This document shows, piece after piece, positions 31,167-41,000 of a stretch of DNA of 64,000 nucleotides (positions are counted from its first letter, which is position 1; every line of letters begins with the position of its first letter). The stretch comes from Prosthecobacter sp. (GTDB lineage: Bacteria; Verrucomicrobiota; Verrucomicrobiia; Verrucomicrobiales; Verrucomicrobiaceae). A program made the position numbers and the translations under genes. The stretch lies in assembly GCA_021733925.1 (NCBI GenBank), contig JAIPJY010000027.1, forward strand, positions 1 to 64,000. Reading direction: 5' to 3'. The notes under the pieces are model-generated. The model saw only the letters and a list, made by a program, of their open reading frames with translations. It was not told the origin of the DNA and made no database searches.

Positions 31167-32591
31167 TTATTTCTTGCCGCCGTCTTTCGGTTTCTTCTGT
31201 TTGTCTGCACCGGGATCAAGCATCGTGACAGGCTGGCCGATCAGCAGAGGCGTACCGAAGACAGTTTGCTGGTCGCCTTGCTGCTGCATCCACGCATCCA
31301 CTTCGCCACGCAACAGCGTGAGGCGCTCGGTTTGCGCAGGGCCACCCGCAAGGTTGTTCAGTTCGAAAGGGTCGCTCTTGAGGTCGTAGAGCTCCTCCGA
31401 CGGACGTTCGGCGCAGCGTTTCACCACGGCGGCAGCGGCGGGGCTGGTTTTTGCCGCGGTGAGCCAGCTCTGCCAGTAGGCAAACCCGCTCGTACTCTTG
31501 CTGGAGCGTGAGATGTGGGATTGATGCTGAAACTCGGGGTGCAGGTTGCGAATGTACTTCCAGTCACGCGTGCGGACGCTGCGGATGGGATACACATTGA
31601 AGTCACCATCGCCGCTATGCGTGGTGAAGATGCGGTCCCGATGTGTCATAACCGTGCCGCGCAGGACACCGGCGAAAGACTTGCCGTCGATGCCCTCAGG
31701 CACCGTGCCGCCGCCGAGTTCGATGAAGGTGGGCAGCAGGTCCGGCCATGAAATCATGGCGTCGCTGGTGGAAGCCGCTTTCAAATGGCCCGGCCACGCC
31801 GCGATGAACGGGATGCGGATGCCCGCATCATAGAGATTCCATTTCCCAAACGGCCACTGCCCGCCGTGGTCGGCGGTGTAGATGAAGAGCGTGTCTCCCG
31901 GCACCTTGTCCTTGGCCAGCGCACGCAGTTCACCGAGCAGGATGTCCGCACGCGTGATGTCCGAGGTGTAGCGCGTTCGCTGCTCTCGCGTTTCCGCCGT
32001 GACCAAATGCGTGGGCGGCAGTTGGAGTGCGGCCGCGTCATAGCCTGCGTTTTCACCCCAGGGCACATGCGGATGCCGCGTGCCGAAGAACAGGCACAGC
32101 GGCTTGGACGCATCGCGATTGGCGAGGAACTTCGCGACTTCGACCGTGTCGGTGTCACCGATCTGATTGCCCCCCAGGACATCGAACCCATGGTCCTTGC
32201 CGTAGTTTCCATGCGCGACTTTGCCAAACGCCGCGACCTCGTACCCCAGCGCATGCAGTGCAGGCGGCAGCGAGGGCACCCCGGGGTTTTTCGCCTTGTG
32301 ATTCGGCTCCGCCCCATTGCGTGCCGGCCACAGGCCCGTGCACAGCGTCGTGCGGCTGGGACCACAGGCTGGTGAGGCGACAAAGGCATGTGTGAACTTC
32401 ATGCCTTCCGCAGCAAGCCTGGCCATGTTCGGCGTGCGAATATCCGTGGCCCCATAAGGCTCCGAATCCAGCATGCTGTGATCATCCGAGATGAACACGA
32501 CAATGTTCGGCAGCGCCGAGGTTTTCTCGGCGGCGAACAGCGGCAGGCTCAGAAAGAAGGCAGCAAGGAGCGCATAGGGCTGGATGGACAT
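31167..32591 (-). CDS. Sulfatase, N-sulfoglucosamine-sulfohydrolase-like (F)
   Basis: Encodes 474 residues. SDDHSMLDSEPYG, CGPSRTTLCTG (Cys 76) and FGKVAHGNYGKDHGFD resemble the sulfamidase branch that removes N-sulfate from glucosamine, though substrate cannot be settled. The family second metal motif appears as IYTADHGGQWPFGKWNLYD. The tail ends KQKKPKDGGKK. It heads the four-sulfatase operon; the ATG at 32591 is 104 bases from the divergent TPR gene. Confidence 0.85.
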   Translation of the reverse strand: MSIQPYALLAAFFLSLPLFAAEKTSALPNIVVFISDDHSMLDSEPYGATDIRTPNMARLAAEGMKFTHAFVASPACGPSRTTLCTGLWPARNGAEPNHKAKNPGVPSLPPALHALGYEVAAFGKVAHGNYGKDHGFDVLGGNQIGDTDTVEVAKFLANRDASKPLCLFFGTRHPHVPWGENAGYDAAALQLPPTHLVTAETREQRTRYTSDITRADILLGELRALAKDKVPGDTLFIYTADHGGQWPFGKWNLYDAGIRIPFIAAWPGHLKAASTSDAMISWPDLLPTFIELGGGTVPEGIDGKSFAGVLRGTVMTHRDRIFTTHSGDGDFNVYPIRSVRTRDWKYIRNLHPEFQHQSHISRSSKSTSGFAYWQSWLTAAKTSPAAAAVVKRCAERPSEELYDLKSDPFELNNLAGGPAQTERLTLLRGEVDAWMQQQGDQQTVFGTPLLIGQPVTMLDPGADKQKKPKDGGKK

Positions 32592-32695
32592 TCGCCAGTA
32601 ACGAACGGTCTTGCCGCAACATCTCAGCAAATGCATGCCCGATGCGGAAAGCACAGTCCGGCTGGACTCCTCCCAATGGCCGTTCACATTGAATC

Positions 32696-33748
32696 ATGGC
32701 CATAGCTATCGAAGCATTTACTGTCGTGGTTAGAAATGAGGCAGTTCAACACCGGTATCCTGGAGGGGCGGAGGCGTTTCTAATGAATGTACCGAACAAT
32801 ACATTCTGTGCAGATGACTCACTTTCCCGTGTCGACTTTATGGTCGAAAGCGATGCCAAAATGTTCTTTGATGAATTGGAGTCACTTGGGCTTGATATGA
32901 GTGGCGGGAAAGACGCGGTCATCTGCGATGCTTTCCATCAGGAAATCAGGCCCGATTGTGACTGGCTTCAAATGGGCAAATACAAACAAGGAACTATTGC
33001 CTGGATTGAAGGGGAGGAAGTTAAGACCATCATCGGGCCGCCGGGATGGGACCCAGAGGTCCAGCGATTGAACTATGCCACTATCGAAGAAGCGGCCAAA
33101 CGTCTCAAATATCTCCGCAATGACGACAATGTGCAGGTTTTCTGGGATACCGTGGCGGAGAGAGAAGTTTTCGTCGGCAGGACGCAGGTGCCTTTGGACA
33201 TGCTGTTTCAACAAGCGGGAGCCATCGTGACGGCAAATTTAAGAAATCCGGGTTCATCACCTGCCCCCGCTGAAGCTGCGATCGAACTTCAACGAGCCAT
33301 CGAAATGCTGGAGACCGTCGTGGAGCGCGCCCCTGACAGTTGGCGTGCGCACTGGATGCTAGGCAAAGCATGGCATGCACTTGGAAAGTCAGAGCTGGCA
33401 TTTGTGTCGCTCAGCAAAGCGTTTGAACTCGAAAAGCAGGAATCCGTGATTCCAAGAGAGCTCTGTGGCATTTGTCTGGAACTCGGGCGCGGAAATGAGG
33501 CCGTACGTGTTTCAGAACATGCGATTGGCTTGGAGCCGCAAAATCCGGAATTGCTCGGCAACCTTGCCATCGCTCATCTAATTGATGGAAAGCACAAGGA
33601 GGCGGAAACAACAATCGATGCCGCATTGAAACAAAATCAAAATGACCCCGTCAACCAAGCACTGCGGCGAATCATCACCGAAGTCGTGAAAGGCAGGCGA
33701 ACCCAGCCACGAAATTTGTTTGATCTAACTGGAGCACGGAAAAGCTAA
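32696..33748 (+). CDS. TPR-containing cytoplasmic protein, function unknown
   Basis: Encodes 350 residues without signal peptide. An unrecognised N-terminal domain (about 1-165; MAIAIEAFTVVVRNEAV, VPNNTFCADDSLSRVDFM) contains many Trp and acidic residues. Three or so TPR helical pairs follow (about 200-320; SWRAHWMLGKAWHALGKSELAF, NPELLGNLAIAHLIDGKHKEA). TPRs mediate protein contacts. It diverges from the sulfatase operon across a 104-base gap and has lower GC than its neighbours, a possible sign of acquisition. Confidence 0.65.
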   Translation: MAIAIEAFTVVVRNEAVQHRYPGGAEAFLMNVPNNTFCADDSLSRVDFMVESDAKMFFDELESLGLDMSGGKDAVICDAFHQEIRPDCDWLQMGKYKQGTIAWIEGEEVKTIIGPPGWDPEVQRLNYATIEEAAKRLKYLRNDDNVQVFWDTVAEREVFVGRTQVPLDMLFQQAGAIVTANLRNPGSSPAPAEAAIELQRAIEMLETVVERAPDSWRAHWMLGKAWHALGKSELAFVSLSKAFELEKQESVIPRELCGICLELGRGNEAVRVSEHAIGLEPQNPELLGNLAIAHLIDGKHKEAETTIDAALKQNQNDPVNQALRRIITEVVKGRRTQPRNLFDLTGARKS

Positions 33749-33768
33749 GGGCAGCTAGAGTAGGCGGT

Positions 33769-33882
33769 TCAAGTCGTTGTGCGGCACTCTCGAATAATTA
33801 TCTTCAGGAGCGGCAACTGCGCCACTGGCGAGTCGTAGCCGAGCATGGTGTCGAACTTGGCTTGCCTTTCACAGGGCGGCAT
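33769..33882 (-). pseudogene. Fragment resembling the 3' end of the cytochrome P450 gene
   Basis: A 37-codon minus-strand frame includes AKFDTMLGYDSPVAQL, which matches the P450 C-terminus AKFDRTLGYNSLVVKLEAL at about 11 of 19 residues; the DNA agrees at roughly 33 of 43 bases. It has no preceding P450 sequence and so is probably a remnant of a second gene copy. It lies on the far side of the small gene at 33898, and the intact P450 3' end lies on the near side. Confidence 0.45.
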
Positions 33883-33897
33883 TTTAATTTTTCCGCC

Positions 33898-34371
33898 ATG
33901 AATTCGAAATCGACCGCCAGCTCCTCGTCTTCCGCCACCCCCAAGCAGTCCGCCGAATACGCCATCTACAAGCCCAACGGCCGTGGCACCGGCGGTGTGA
34001 TCCGTCTGGAGTTCAACCGCACCAAAGGCGCTGTCTTTGTGGACGCGGCCTCCCAGAGCGGGGAGAAGCAGTTCGACTGGGAGCAGAAGATCACCATGAA
34101 ATGGGGTCTCTCAGATCTCGGCACCGTGCTGGCCACGCTGCAAGGCCGCCAGGAGCAGGCGAAGCTCTTCCACCAGTCTGAAAAGGCCAACAGCGCCTTC
34201 GAACTGACCTTTCGCGATGATCCGCAGAAGGCGCCGTACTTCATGAGCATGTCACGCCAGGACGCGGCGTCGAAAAGCGTGAAGAAGGTCACGATTCCCG
34301 TCACGCATTCCGAGGCCGTGATCCTCGAAACCGCGCTGCGGGCGGCGATCACACGGCTGATCGGGTGGTGA
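33898..34371 (+). CDS. Small soluble protein of unknown function, ssDNA-binding-like pattern
   Basis: Encodes 157 residues with a Ser/Thr-rich N-terminus and an alternating beta pattern (YAIYKPNGRGTGGVIRLEF, AVFVDAASQSG, FDWEQKITMKWGLSDLGTVLATL) ending in a helix (AVILETALRAAITRLIGW). The layout recalls small nucleic-acid-binding beta-sheet plus helix proteins of the PUR/Whirly type, but this is only a resemblance. The ATG at 33898 follows a 36-base alternative upstream start at 33862. Its stop lies 4 bases from the convergent P450 stop. Confidence 0.55.
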   Translation: MNSKSTASSSSSATPKQSAEYAIYKPNGRGTGGVIRLEFNRTKGAVFVDAASQSGEKQFDWEQKITMKWGLSDLGTVLATLQGRQEQAKLFHQSEKANSAFELTFRDDPQKAPYFMSMSRQDAASKSVKKVTIPVTHSEAVILETALRAAITRLIGW

Positions 34372-34375
34372 GGGT

Positions 34376-35518
34376 TCAGAGTGCCTCAAGCTTCACCACC
34401 AGCGAGTTATAGCCAAGCGTGCGGTCGAACTTGGCTTCATGTTCGACACGCTCTTCGGCTTTAAGAATGGTGATGTTCTTGACACGCTCACAGCAAAGCC
34501 GCAGCAGCGTACGCAGGATGAGCCGTGCGTGCGGAGCACCGAGGCAGAGATGCGTGCCGAAGCCAAAGGAGAGATGCGGGTTCGGTTTGCGGTCGAGGCG
34601 GACCTCCTCGGGCTGCGGGAAAGCGCTGGCGTCAAAATTTGCAGAGGCCCAGGCGAGGGAGATGCGCTCACCGGCTTTCACGTTGGTGCCATGGACATCC
34701 GTATCTGCCGGACAGACACGCCCAATGTGCGTGAGCGGCATGAAGACGCGGAAAAACTCCTCGCTGGCCAGCGAGATGCGTTTGGGGTCTTCGCGCAGAA
34801 ACTCCAGCGCCTCGGGATGCTCGGCCAGATAACCCAAGGCGCAGGAAATCGTATGGATGATCGTGTCACGCCCGCCAGCGAAGGCGAGATTGGCAAAGCC
34901 CATCATCTCCTCGCGCGTGAGTTTGCGTCCGCGATACTCCGCCTGCGTGAGAGCGCTGAAAAAATCCACGCCGGGATTCGCCTCGGCACGGTCGAACTGA
35001 GCGTGCAGGTAGTCTTCCAGCACATTGCCCTTTTTAAACTCGCCGCCAGTGACTTTGAACACATGAATGCCCCAGCCAATCCAGGTTTCCCCTTCAGACG
35101 CCGGCACATTGAGCAGGTAGGTCAGAGCGCGTGACTGCACGGGCAGCGCGAACTCGTTCACAATTTCGATGGCCTCACGGTTCAGCGCCTGCGTGACCAT
35201 GCCGTCAATCAGCGCCTCAACCTGCGCGATCATCGCAGGGTCTTTGGCACGCTGGAAAAACGGTTCCACAATGGCGCGGTACTCGGTGTGCTCCGGCGGA
35301 TTCGTCTCGATGGGAAGCTGGCGCATCGTGCGCACGGCTTCCTCCGAAGGGATCGGTACACGGAAGGGCGCGTCAGAGCTGAAGGTCTGCCAGTCCTTCG
35401 CCGCCTTGCGCACGTCCTCGTGGCGCAGGATCATGGTGATGTCTTCGCCATGAAAGGGGCACTGCAGCACGCCAGTGGTGGTGCGGACTTCGCGGAAGGG
35501 GTCGGAGAAAGCGGGCAT
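34376..35518 (-). CDS. Cytochrome P450
   Basis: Encodes 380 residues, bacterial soluble class I P450 size. The haem ligand loop FGFGTHLCLG, the ExxR motif EFFR, and the I-helix AFAGGRDTII are present; the I-helix has Gly-Arg-Asp where AGxxT is usual (GGRDT). It needs a ferredoxin and reductase partner, not seen nearby. The substrate is unknown. The ATG at 35518 (MPAFSDPFRE) is preferred; ATGs at 35542 and 35539 are alternatives. No sulfatase co-transcription is implied, since a 102-base gap separates it from sulfatase G. Confidence 0.9.
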   Translation of the reverse strand: MPAFSDPFREVRTTTGVLQCPFHGEDITMILRHEDVRKAAKDWQTFSSDAPFRVPIPSEEAVRTMRQLPIETNPPEHTEYRAIVEPFFQRAKDPAMIAQVEALIDGMVTQALNREAIEIVNEFALPVQSRALTYLLNVPASEGETWIGWGIHVFKVTGGEFKKGNVLEDYLHAQFDRAEANPGVDFFSALTQAEYRGRKLTREEMMGFANLAFAGGRDTIIHTISCALGYLAEHPEALEFLREDPKRISLASEEFFRVFMPLTHIGRVCPADTDVHGTNVKAGERISLAWASANFDASAFPQPEEVRLDRKPNPHLSFGFGTHLCLGAPHARLILRTLLRLCCERVKNITILKAEERVEHEAKFDRTLGYNSLVVKLEAL

Positions 35519-35620
35519 AGGAGGGGAATGACGAATCATCAACGCTGAACGCGGGACGCTTTCAGTGCAATGTTTGCTCTTTGTAGAATGATGCCTGCGG
35601 CCTGTGCTAAGGCCGTTTGC

Positions 35621-37018
35621 TCACTTCTTTTTCGCCTTGCCTGCTTTTGCTGCGGGCTTCGGAGGTGCGGTGGGGTCTTCGCTTGGGCTGCCATGCCACT
35701 GCGGCGCGATGTTTTTGGCATTCCACTCGTCCCAGGCCTTGGAGAGTTGAGTGACGAGCTCGGGCTTGGCAGCGGCGAGGTCGTGCTGCTCGCCGATGTC
35801 GGTGCTCAGATCGTAAAGCTGCCAGCCGGACTCGGTTTTGGCGTCCATGTCGCGCACATCGACGAGTTTCCAGTTCCCCTGGCGGATGGCTTTCTGGGGG
35901 CCGAAACGCCAGGCGAGAGTGTTGTGCGGTGCGGTGGTGATTTCACCTTTGAGATACGGCAGGAGATTCACGCCTTCGACGCCATCGGGCTGAGGTGCGC
36001 CGGTGACGGCGCAGGCGGTGGGCAGGATGTCCATGGCGCTCACCGGTTGATCATAAGTGGTCCCTGCAGCCAGCTTGCCGGGCCAGCTCACGAAAAACGG
36101 CACGCGAATGCCGCCTTCGAGCGTCTGGCCTTTGTCGCCACGCAGTGGAGTGTTGAGACCCGTGTTGTAGGCAAAGAAGGGCTTCCTGCCGGAGCCGCCG
36201 TTGTCGCCGAAGAAAAACACGAGGGTGTTTGGGTGCTTGGCCTTCAGTTCGGCGGTGATGCGACCTACGTCATCGTCCAGCCCCAGAAGCAGCGAAAGGT
36301 AACCGCGACGATTTGGATCGGTGACATCGGCAGGAATGCGGTCCTTGAGCTTGTCGGCAATCTCCAGCGGTGTGTGGACGGCGTTGTAGGCAAGGTAAAT
36401 GAACCAAGGCTTGGCCGCGTTGCGGCTCATGAAGCTGAGAGACTCATCAGTGAACAGATCCGTCGTATAACCATCGATATGCTGCAGCTCGCGACCACGG
36501 TAGATCATGTTGTGCGAATGGGCGGAGCCGAACTCGGGATCCGCATCCTTGTGAAGCAGGAAGTTGTGCCCGCCGACGAGAAAGCCGGTGAACTCGTCGA
36601 ACCCACGTGACTGCGGATGATGCGCCGCATCGAAGCCCTGATGCCATTTGCCGAAGAGCGCCGTCGCGTAGCCCGCATCGTGCATCACGTTGGCGATCGT
36701 GCGCTGATCCAACGGCAGTCCCAGCGTGGCCTCATCACCGACATGCGGATTGAACTCATGCCCAAACCGCGTCTGCGATTTGCCCGTGAGAAACCCCGCC
36801 CGCGAAGGGCTGCAATATGGCGCGGTGACATAGCCATTCGTACACCGCACACTGTTGGCGGCCAGCGCGTCAATATTCGGCGTGGGCACTGCCTTGCCCC
36901 CCTGCACGCCAATGTCCGCGTAGCCAAGATCGTCGGCGACGATGACGAGAATGTTCGGCTGCGAAGCAGCAGAGATCGAAGTGCAAGCGGCGAAGAGGAG
37001 CAGAGCGAGACGTTTCAT
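35621..37018 (-). CDS. Sulfatase S1 family, Cys type (G)
   Basis: Encodes 465 residues: signal peptide (1-18), VADDLGYADIGVQGG, CSPSRAGFLTG (Cys 69), GKWHQGFDAAHHP, and FFGDNGGSGRK. Replacing the usual GKWHLG with GKWHQG is a small change near the sulfate site. The C-terminus ends with the basic tail KAGKAKKK, a type also seen on sulfatases E and F. It diverges from the DUF6922/AbiEii toxin-antitoxin pair with 80 bases between starts. Confidence 0.9.
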   Translation of the reverse strand: MKRLALLLFAACTSISAASQPNILVIVADDLGYADIGVQGGKAVPTPNIDALAANSVRCTNGYVTAPYCSPSRAGFLTGKSQTRFGHEFNPHVGDEATLGLPLDQRTIANVMHDAGYATALFGKWHQGFDAAHHPQSRGFDEFTGFLVGGHNFLLHKDADPEFGSAHSHNMIYRGRELQHIDGYTTDLFTDESLSFMSRNAAKPWFIYLAYNAVHTPLEIADKLKDRIPADVTDPNRRGYLSLLLGLDDDVGRITAELKAKHPNTLVFFFGDNGGSGRKPFFAYNTGLNTPLRGDKGQTLEGGIRVPFFVSWPGKLAAGTTYDQPVSAMDILPTACAVTGAPQPDGVEGVNLLPYLKGEITTAPHNTLAWRFGPQKAIRQGNWKLVDVRDMDAKTESGWQLYDLSTDIGEQHDLAAAKPELVTQLSKAWDEWNAKNIAPQWHGSPSEDPTAPPKPAAKAGKAKKK

Positions 37019-37098
37019 GGGCGAGAGATAACGATGCAGAGAAGCAGTTCTGGCAGAGGAGAGTTGAGCTTTGGAGAGAGGCGTGTAGCCTTTACAAA

Positions 37099-37425
37099 AT
37101 GAAATCAGCAGCCCCAACCGCCCAAAAAGCGCGGACGCCTCTTGGGCTTCCGGCAGAATGGTTTTGGGATGTGAATCCTGCTCGGCTTAATCCTGACAAG
37201 CACGCAGCACAAATCATTGAGCGTGTGCTGGTCGTTGGTGCGATGGAAGGCTGGCGTGCCATTCGTCGGCACTATGGCGATGAAAAACTTAGTGCGGTAG
37301 TAACTGGGCTGCGCTCGCTCAGTCCGCAGAATGTTGCCCTGCTCTGTCTGGCGCTGAACTTAAAAAAGGAGGATTTTAGATGCTGCACAGCGAAGCCGTT
37401 CCCCCAGGCGCCCTGGCATTACTGA
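37099..37425 (+). CDS. DUF6922-like antitoxin partner of AbiEii-type toxin
   Basis: Encodes 108 residues; GLPAEWFWDVNPARLNPDKHAAQIIERVLVVG and WRAIRRHYGDEKLSAVV match the small DUF6922-type proteins that lie directly upstream of nucleotidyltransferase toxins. It probably neutralises or regulates the downstream toxin. Its 3' end overlaps that gene by 46 bases, and the toxin's Shine-Dalgarno lies inside it, so toxin translation is likely coupled to this gene. Confidence 0.75.
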   Translation: MKSAAPTAQKARTPLGLPAEWFWDVNPARLNPDKHAAQIIERVLVVGAMEGWRAIRRHYGDEKLSAVVTGLRSLSPQNVALLCLALNLKKEDFRCCTAKPFPQAPWHY

Positions 37426-37994
37426 AGAACCTGTGTGCGCACCAGGCCTTGGATGGTTTCGCCTTGGTGGGCGGGACCTCTCTGGCGCTGCGCTTCGGGC
37501 ATCGCATGTCGGTGGATCTCGACTTTTTCCGGCCGGAGAAGTTCGACAACAAAGCCATTGCTGCGGCTCTCGCGGCAGATTTCCCTTCATTCCAGCTCAC
37601 CAACGACAACAGCAATGGCATGATGGCCTTTATTGAAAAGGTGAAGGTGGACTTTGTCACTTATCGCTACCCCCTGCTACATCCTTACGAAACCATTGAG
37701 GGCGTGCGAATGATGAGTCTGCAGGATGTGGTGGCCATGAAGCTGGGGGCCATCAGCAATCGTGGTGCGAAGAAGGACTTTTACGATCTGCACACGCTGC
37801 TCAAGGAAATCGGTCTGGATGAAATCCTGCGCTGCTATGCGCTCAAGTTTCCCAACCACGATTCCATGATTCCGCTGCGCAGCATGATCTACTTTGAAGA
37901 CGCGGAGGAAACCGAGACTCCGAAGAGTCTCGGCAAAACCACCTGGGCCAAAGTCAAAGCGGACATTCTCAAGGCCGTGCGTCCGATGCTGTGA
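37380..37994 (+). CDS. AbiEii/MNT-type nucleotidyltransferase toxin
   Basis: Encodes 204 residues of the AbiEii/AbiGii nucleotidyltransferase family: GGTSLALRFGHRMSVDLDFF contains the GGT...DxD active site, and KLGAISNRGAKKDFYDLHTLL carries the second conserved block with Lys-Asp. These toxins nucleotidylate tRNA or other targets and halt growth; AbiE gives phage resistance. An excellent Shine-Dalgarno AAGGAGG at 37366-37372 precedes the ATG by 7 bases. Paired with the DUF6922-like protein. Confidence 0.85.
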   Translation: MLHSEAVPPGALALLKNLCAHQALDGFALVGGTSLALRFGHRMSVDLDFFRPEKFDNKAIAAALAADFPSFQLTNDNSNGMMAFIEKVKVDFVTYRYPLLHPYETIEGVRMMSLQDVVAMKLGAISNRGAKKDFYDLHTLLKEIGLDEILRCYALKFPNHDSMIPLRSMIYFEDAEETETPKSLGKTTWAKVKADILKAVRPML

Positions 37995-38001
37995 ACTCAG
38001 C

Positions 38002-41000
38002 TCACTTCCCAAACATCGCGTTCGCCTTGTCGCCGCCGCTGAGGACGTAGGCGAGGAGGTCGAGGATTTCGTCTTTCTTGAGCATGGCGAGGAGCATCGG
38101 TGGCATGGGGGAGACCGTGCTGAGTTCGATGCTTTTCACTTCTTTGCGATCCACGTTCACGCGCTGATTCGGATCGGTGAGGTCGGTGTTGAGGGTGACT
38201 CCGTCGCCGCTGAGATTCACCACGACGCCGCTCATGAGGGTGCCGTCGTTTTTGGTGACGATGATGGGGACGAACTGCTCGTTGATGACCTTGCTGGGGT
38301 TGATGATGTTGTCGAGCAAGTCATGCGGGCTGTATCGACCGCCAGCACCGGTGAGGTCCGGGCCGGTCATCCCGCCAGCGTTGCCGAAGCGGTGGCAGGT
38401 GTAGCAGGCGGCGGCGGTGAACATTTTGCGGCCATTTTCGAAGCTACGTTTCTTCATGCCGGTGCTGGTGGCGGCGCTGAGCTCATCAAGCGTCCACATC
38501 GTCGGCGTGCGGCCCACGAACATGGTGCCGACGTTTTCGATGGCGCTCTTCACCTCGGGCTTCCTCGCGATGAGTTCGGCAAGCTGCGCGTTTTCCTCAG
38601 GTGTGAAGGTGGCGAGCGAGTCTTTGCGGATGAATTCGATGAAGATGGCGAAACTGCTGCCGCCTTTGTAGTTAGCCGCCTTGAGGAAGAACTCGAGTTG
38701 TTGCGTGCGCAGCTCCTTGGTCCAGCCAGTCTTCAGGAAGCGCAGGCTGCGGGCATATTCGACCTGCGGCTCCTGGCTTTCAGCGGCGGCAATGAGGGCC
38801 ATGCCCTTGGCGGCGGTGTTCGGTGCCTGGAGATAGGCCAGGGTTTCGGTGAGCAGCCAGTTGAGCTCAAAGTTGTCCGCCGGATATGACGGATCAAGCT
38901 TGGCAATGATCGCAGCCACCGTGGCGTCATCCGGATTGCCAAAGCGGTGCAGCACGATCTCGATGAGACGCACGTAGGCCATGCGTTGCTCGTTCGTGAG
39001 CTTCTTGAAGTCGCGCTTCAGCAGCGCGGCGAGGATTTCATCACGCTTGGCCGTGCTCACCACGTAGCCTTCGGTGCGGTGCGTGGGGCACGCGCCGGTC
39101 ATACGCGTCAGCGCCAGCAGGGCTTCGAGCTGTGCGGTGGCATTCTTTTCATTGAGCGCCTTGCTCTCCCATTCGGCGATGGGATTGTGCTCCAATGCCG
39201 TCCGAGCTGCGCTGCGGATGAAGCGATCCTTGTCACTGAGATAGGGCCAGACGGTTTCGACGGCTTTCGGATCTGCTTTGCCGTGAAAACTTTCGATGAA
39301 GCGGCGGATACCTTGCGGCCCCTGAGGTGTCCCAGCCATCCCGGCGATTCGAATGTTCTCAGGGTTGCGCACAGTGGTATTTTCACTGCCGGCATAAGTC
39401 ACCCGATACAGACCGCTCTGCACTCTGCGGCCGCCGATGGTGAAGTACATCGCGCCGTCTTTGCCAATGATGGCATCGCTCACTGGCAGCGGACCACCAG
39501 TTACGAATTCCTCCTTCGTGGCGGTGTAGCTCGCGCCCTGAGGCTTGAGATGCACGGCGTAGATTTTACCCCAGCTCCAGTCGAGCACGTAGAAAGCCTC
39601 CTGGTATTTGGCAGGGAACTTCGCGCCATAGCCAAAGGTGGTGCCCGTGGGCGATCCTGGGCCGATGTTCAACGTGGCGGGCAGGTTGTCATAGTAGAAC
39701 TCGGGATACTTGCCCGCGCCATTGCGCCAGCCGAACTCCGCACCGCTCACGACGTGATTGATGCGGGTGGGGCGATACCATGAAGTGTTGAAGTCATACT
39801 CCATGTCGGCGTCATAGACGAAGAGTTCGCCGGCGCGGTTCACGCCGCCGTCGAAGATGTTGCGGAAGCCGTTGGCGAACTGGATGAATTCTTTGCCATC
39901 AGGTGAGACGCGATAAACATTCCCGCCTGGAGCCATGACGCTGCGGTTGTGACCGCGACCATCTGGCATGCGTGGCAGCAGATGGTCATCACCCCAAAGC
40001 TTCTGCACGGGTGAGGTCGGGACGGTTTCCGTGAGCACGGCGTTGTTGCCGGTGATGAGATACAGGCCTTTGCCGTCGGGCGTGAGAAGCACCGCGTGCA
40101 CGCCGTGGTCGCCGCCGGAATCAATCGCGCGCAGCAGTTCCACCTTGTCGGGCATGTCGTCGTTGTCGCTGTCAGTGATTCGGTACAAGCCGCTGGGGAT
40201 CTTCTTTTCGTAGTCGTTCACGCCAACGTAGAGCGCGCCAAAGGCAAACAGCATGCCGTTCACCGCGCGGATGTCGGCGGGAACTTTTTGCACGTCGCCC
40301 GGGCTCAGCGTCTTGCCGGGGGCGGGCATCTTGAAGCGATAGAGACCGCCATACTGATCGCTGGCGTAGATGCGGCCTTTGTCGTCCGTGCAAAGGTTCA
40401 CCCAGGAGCCCTCTTCGCCACCAGGCACGGAGTAGAGCAGCTCCACCTTGAAATCAGGCAGCGTTTTGATGTTCGTGACCGGCGTAGCCACGTTCGCACC
40501 GATGGCCGGACCCACGGCATCCGGGCGCTTCGGCTTCACTTTGGCAGCCTTGCCTTTCGCATTGCCTTTGGCCGGAGCAGGTGGTTGAGCTTTGCCTTTG
40601 GCAGCGCCTTTGCCCTTCGCAGGCCCTTTGGCCTCGATGATCTGCGCATCACTTGGGATGGCCGACTTCTCAAACGAGATCACGCCGCCGTCCGGCAGTT
40701 CCTTGAGCATCACGTCCTTGATCTGCACGTTCATGGCCGGGCCGCGATGAATCTGGAAGGCCAGCAGGCCTTCGAGTGAGCGCTTCGATTCATCGAAGTC
40801 CAGCAGGTCGATGGTCACCTTGCCGTCGATCTTGTGAATGAGGTGATTGCCCTGCGCGATGACGGTGTACTCATGCCATTCGGCGATGTCCACCTTCACC
40901 GGTTCATGCTCGGAGGCGAGCCAACGCTTGCCCTCGGGATCAATCACCACGCCCTGTCCGTTTTGCACGATGATGCCACGGCCCTTCTCCTCATAGACCA

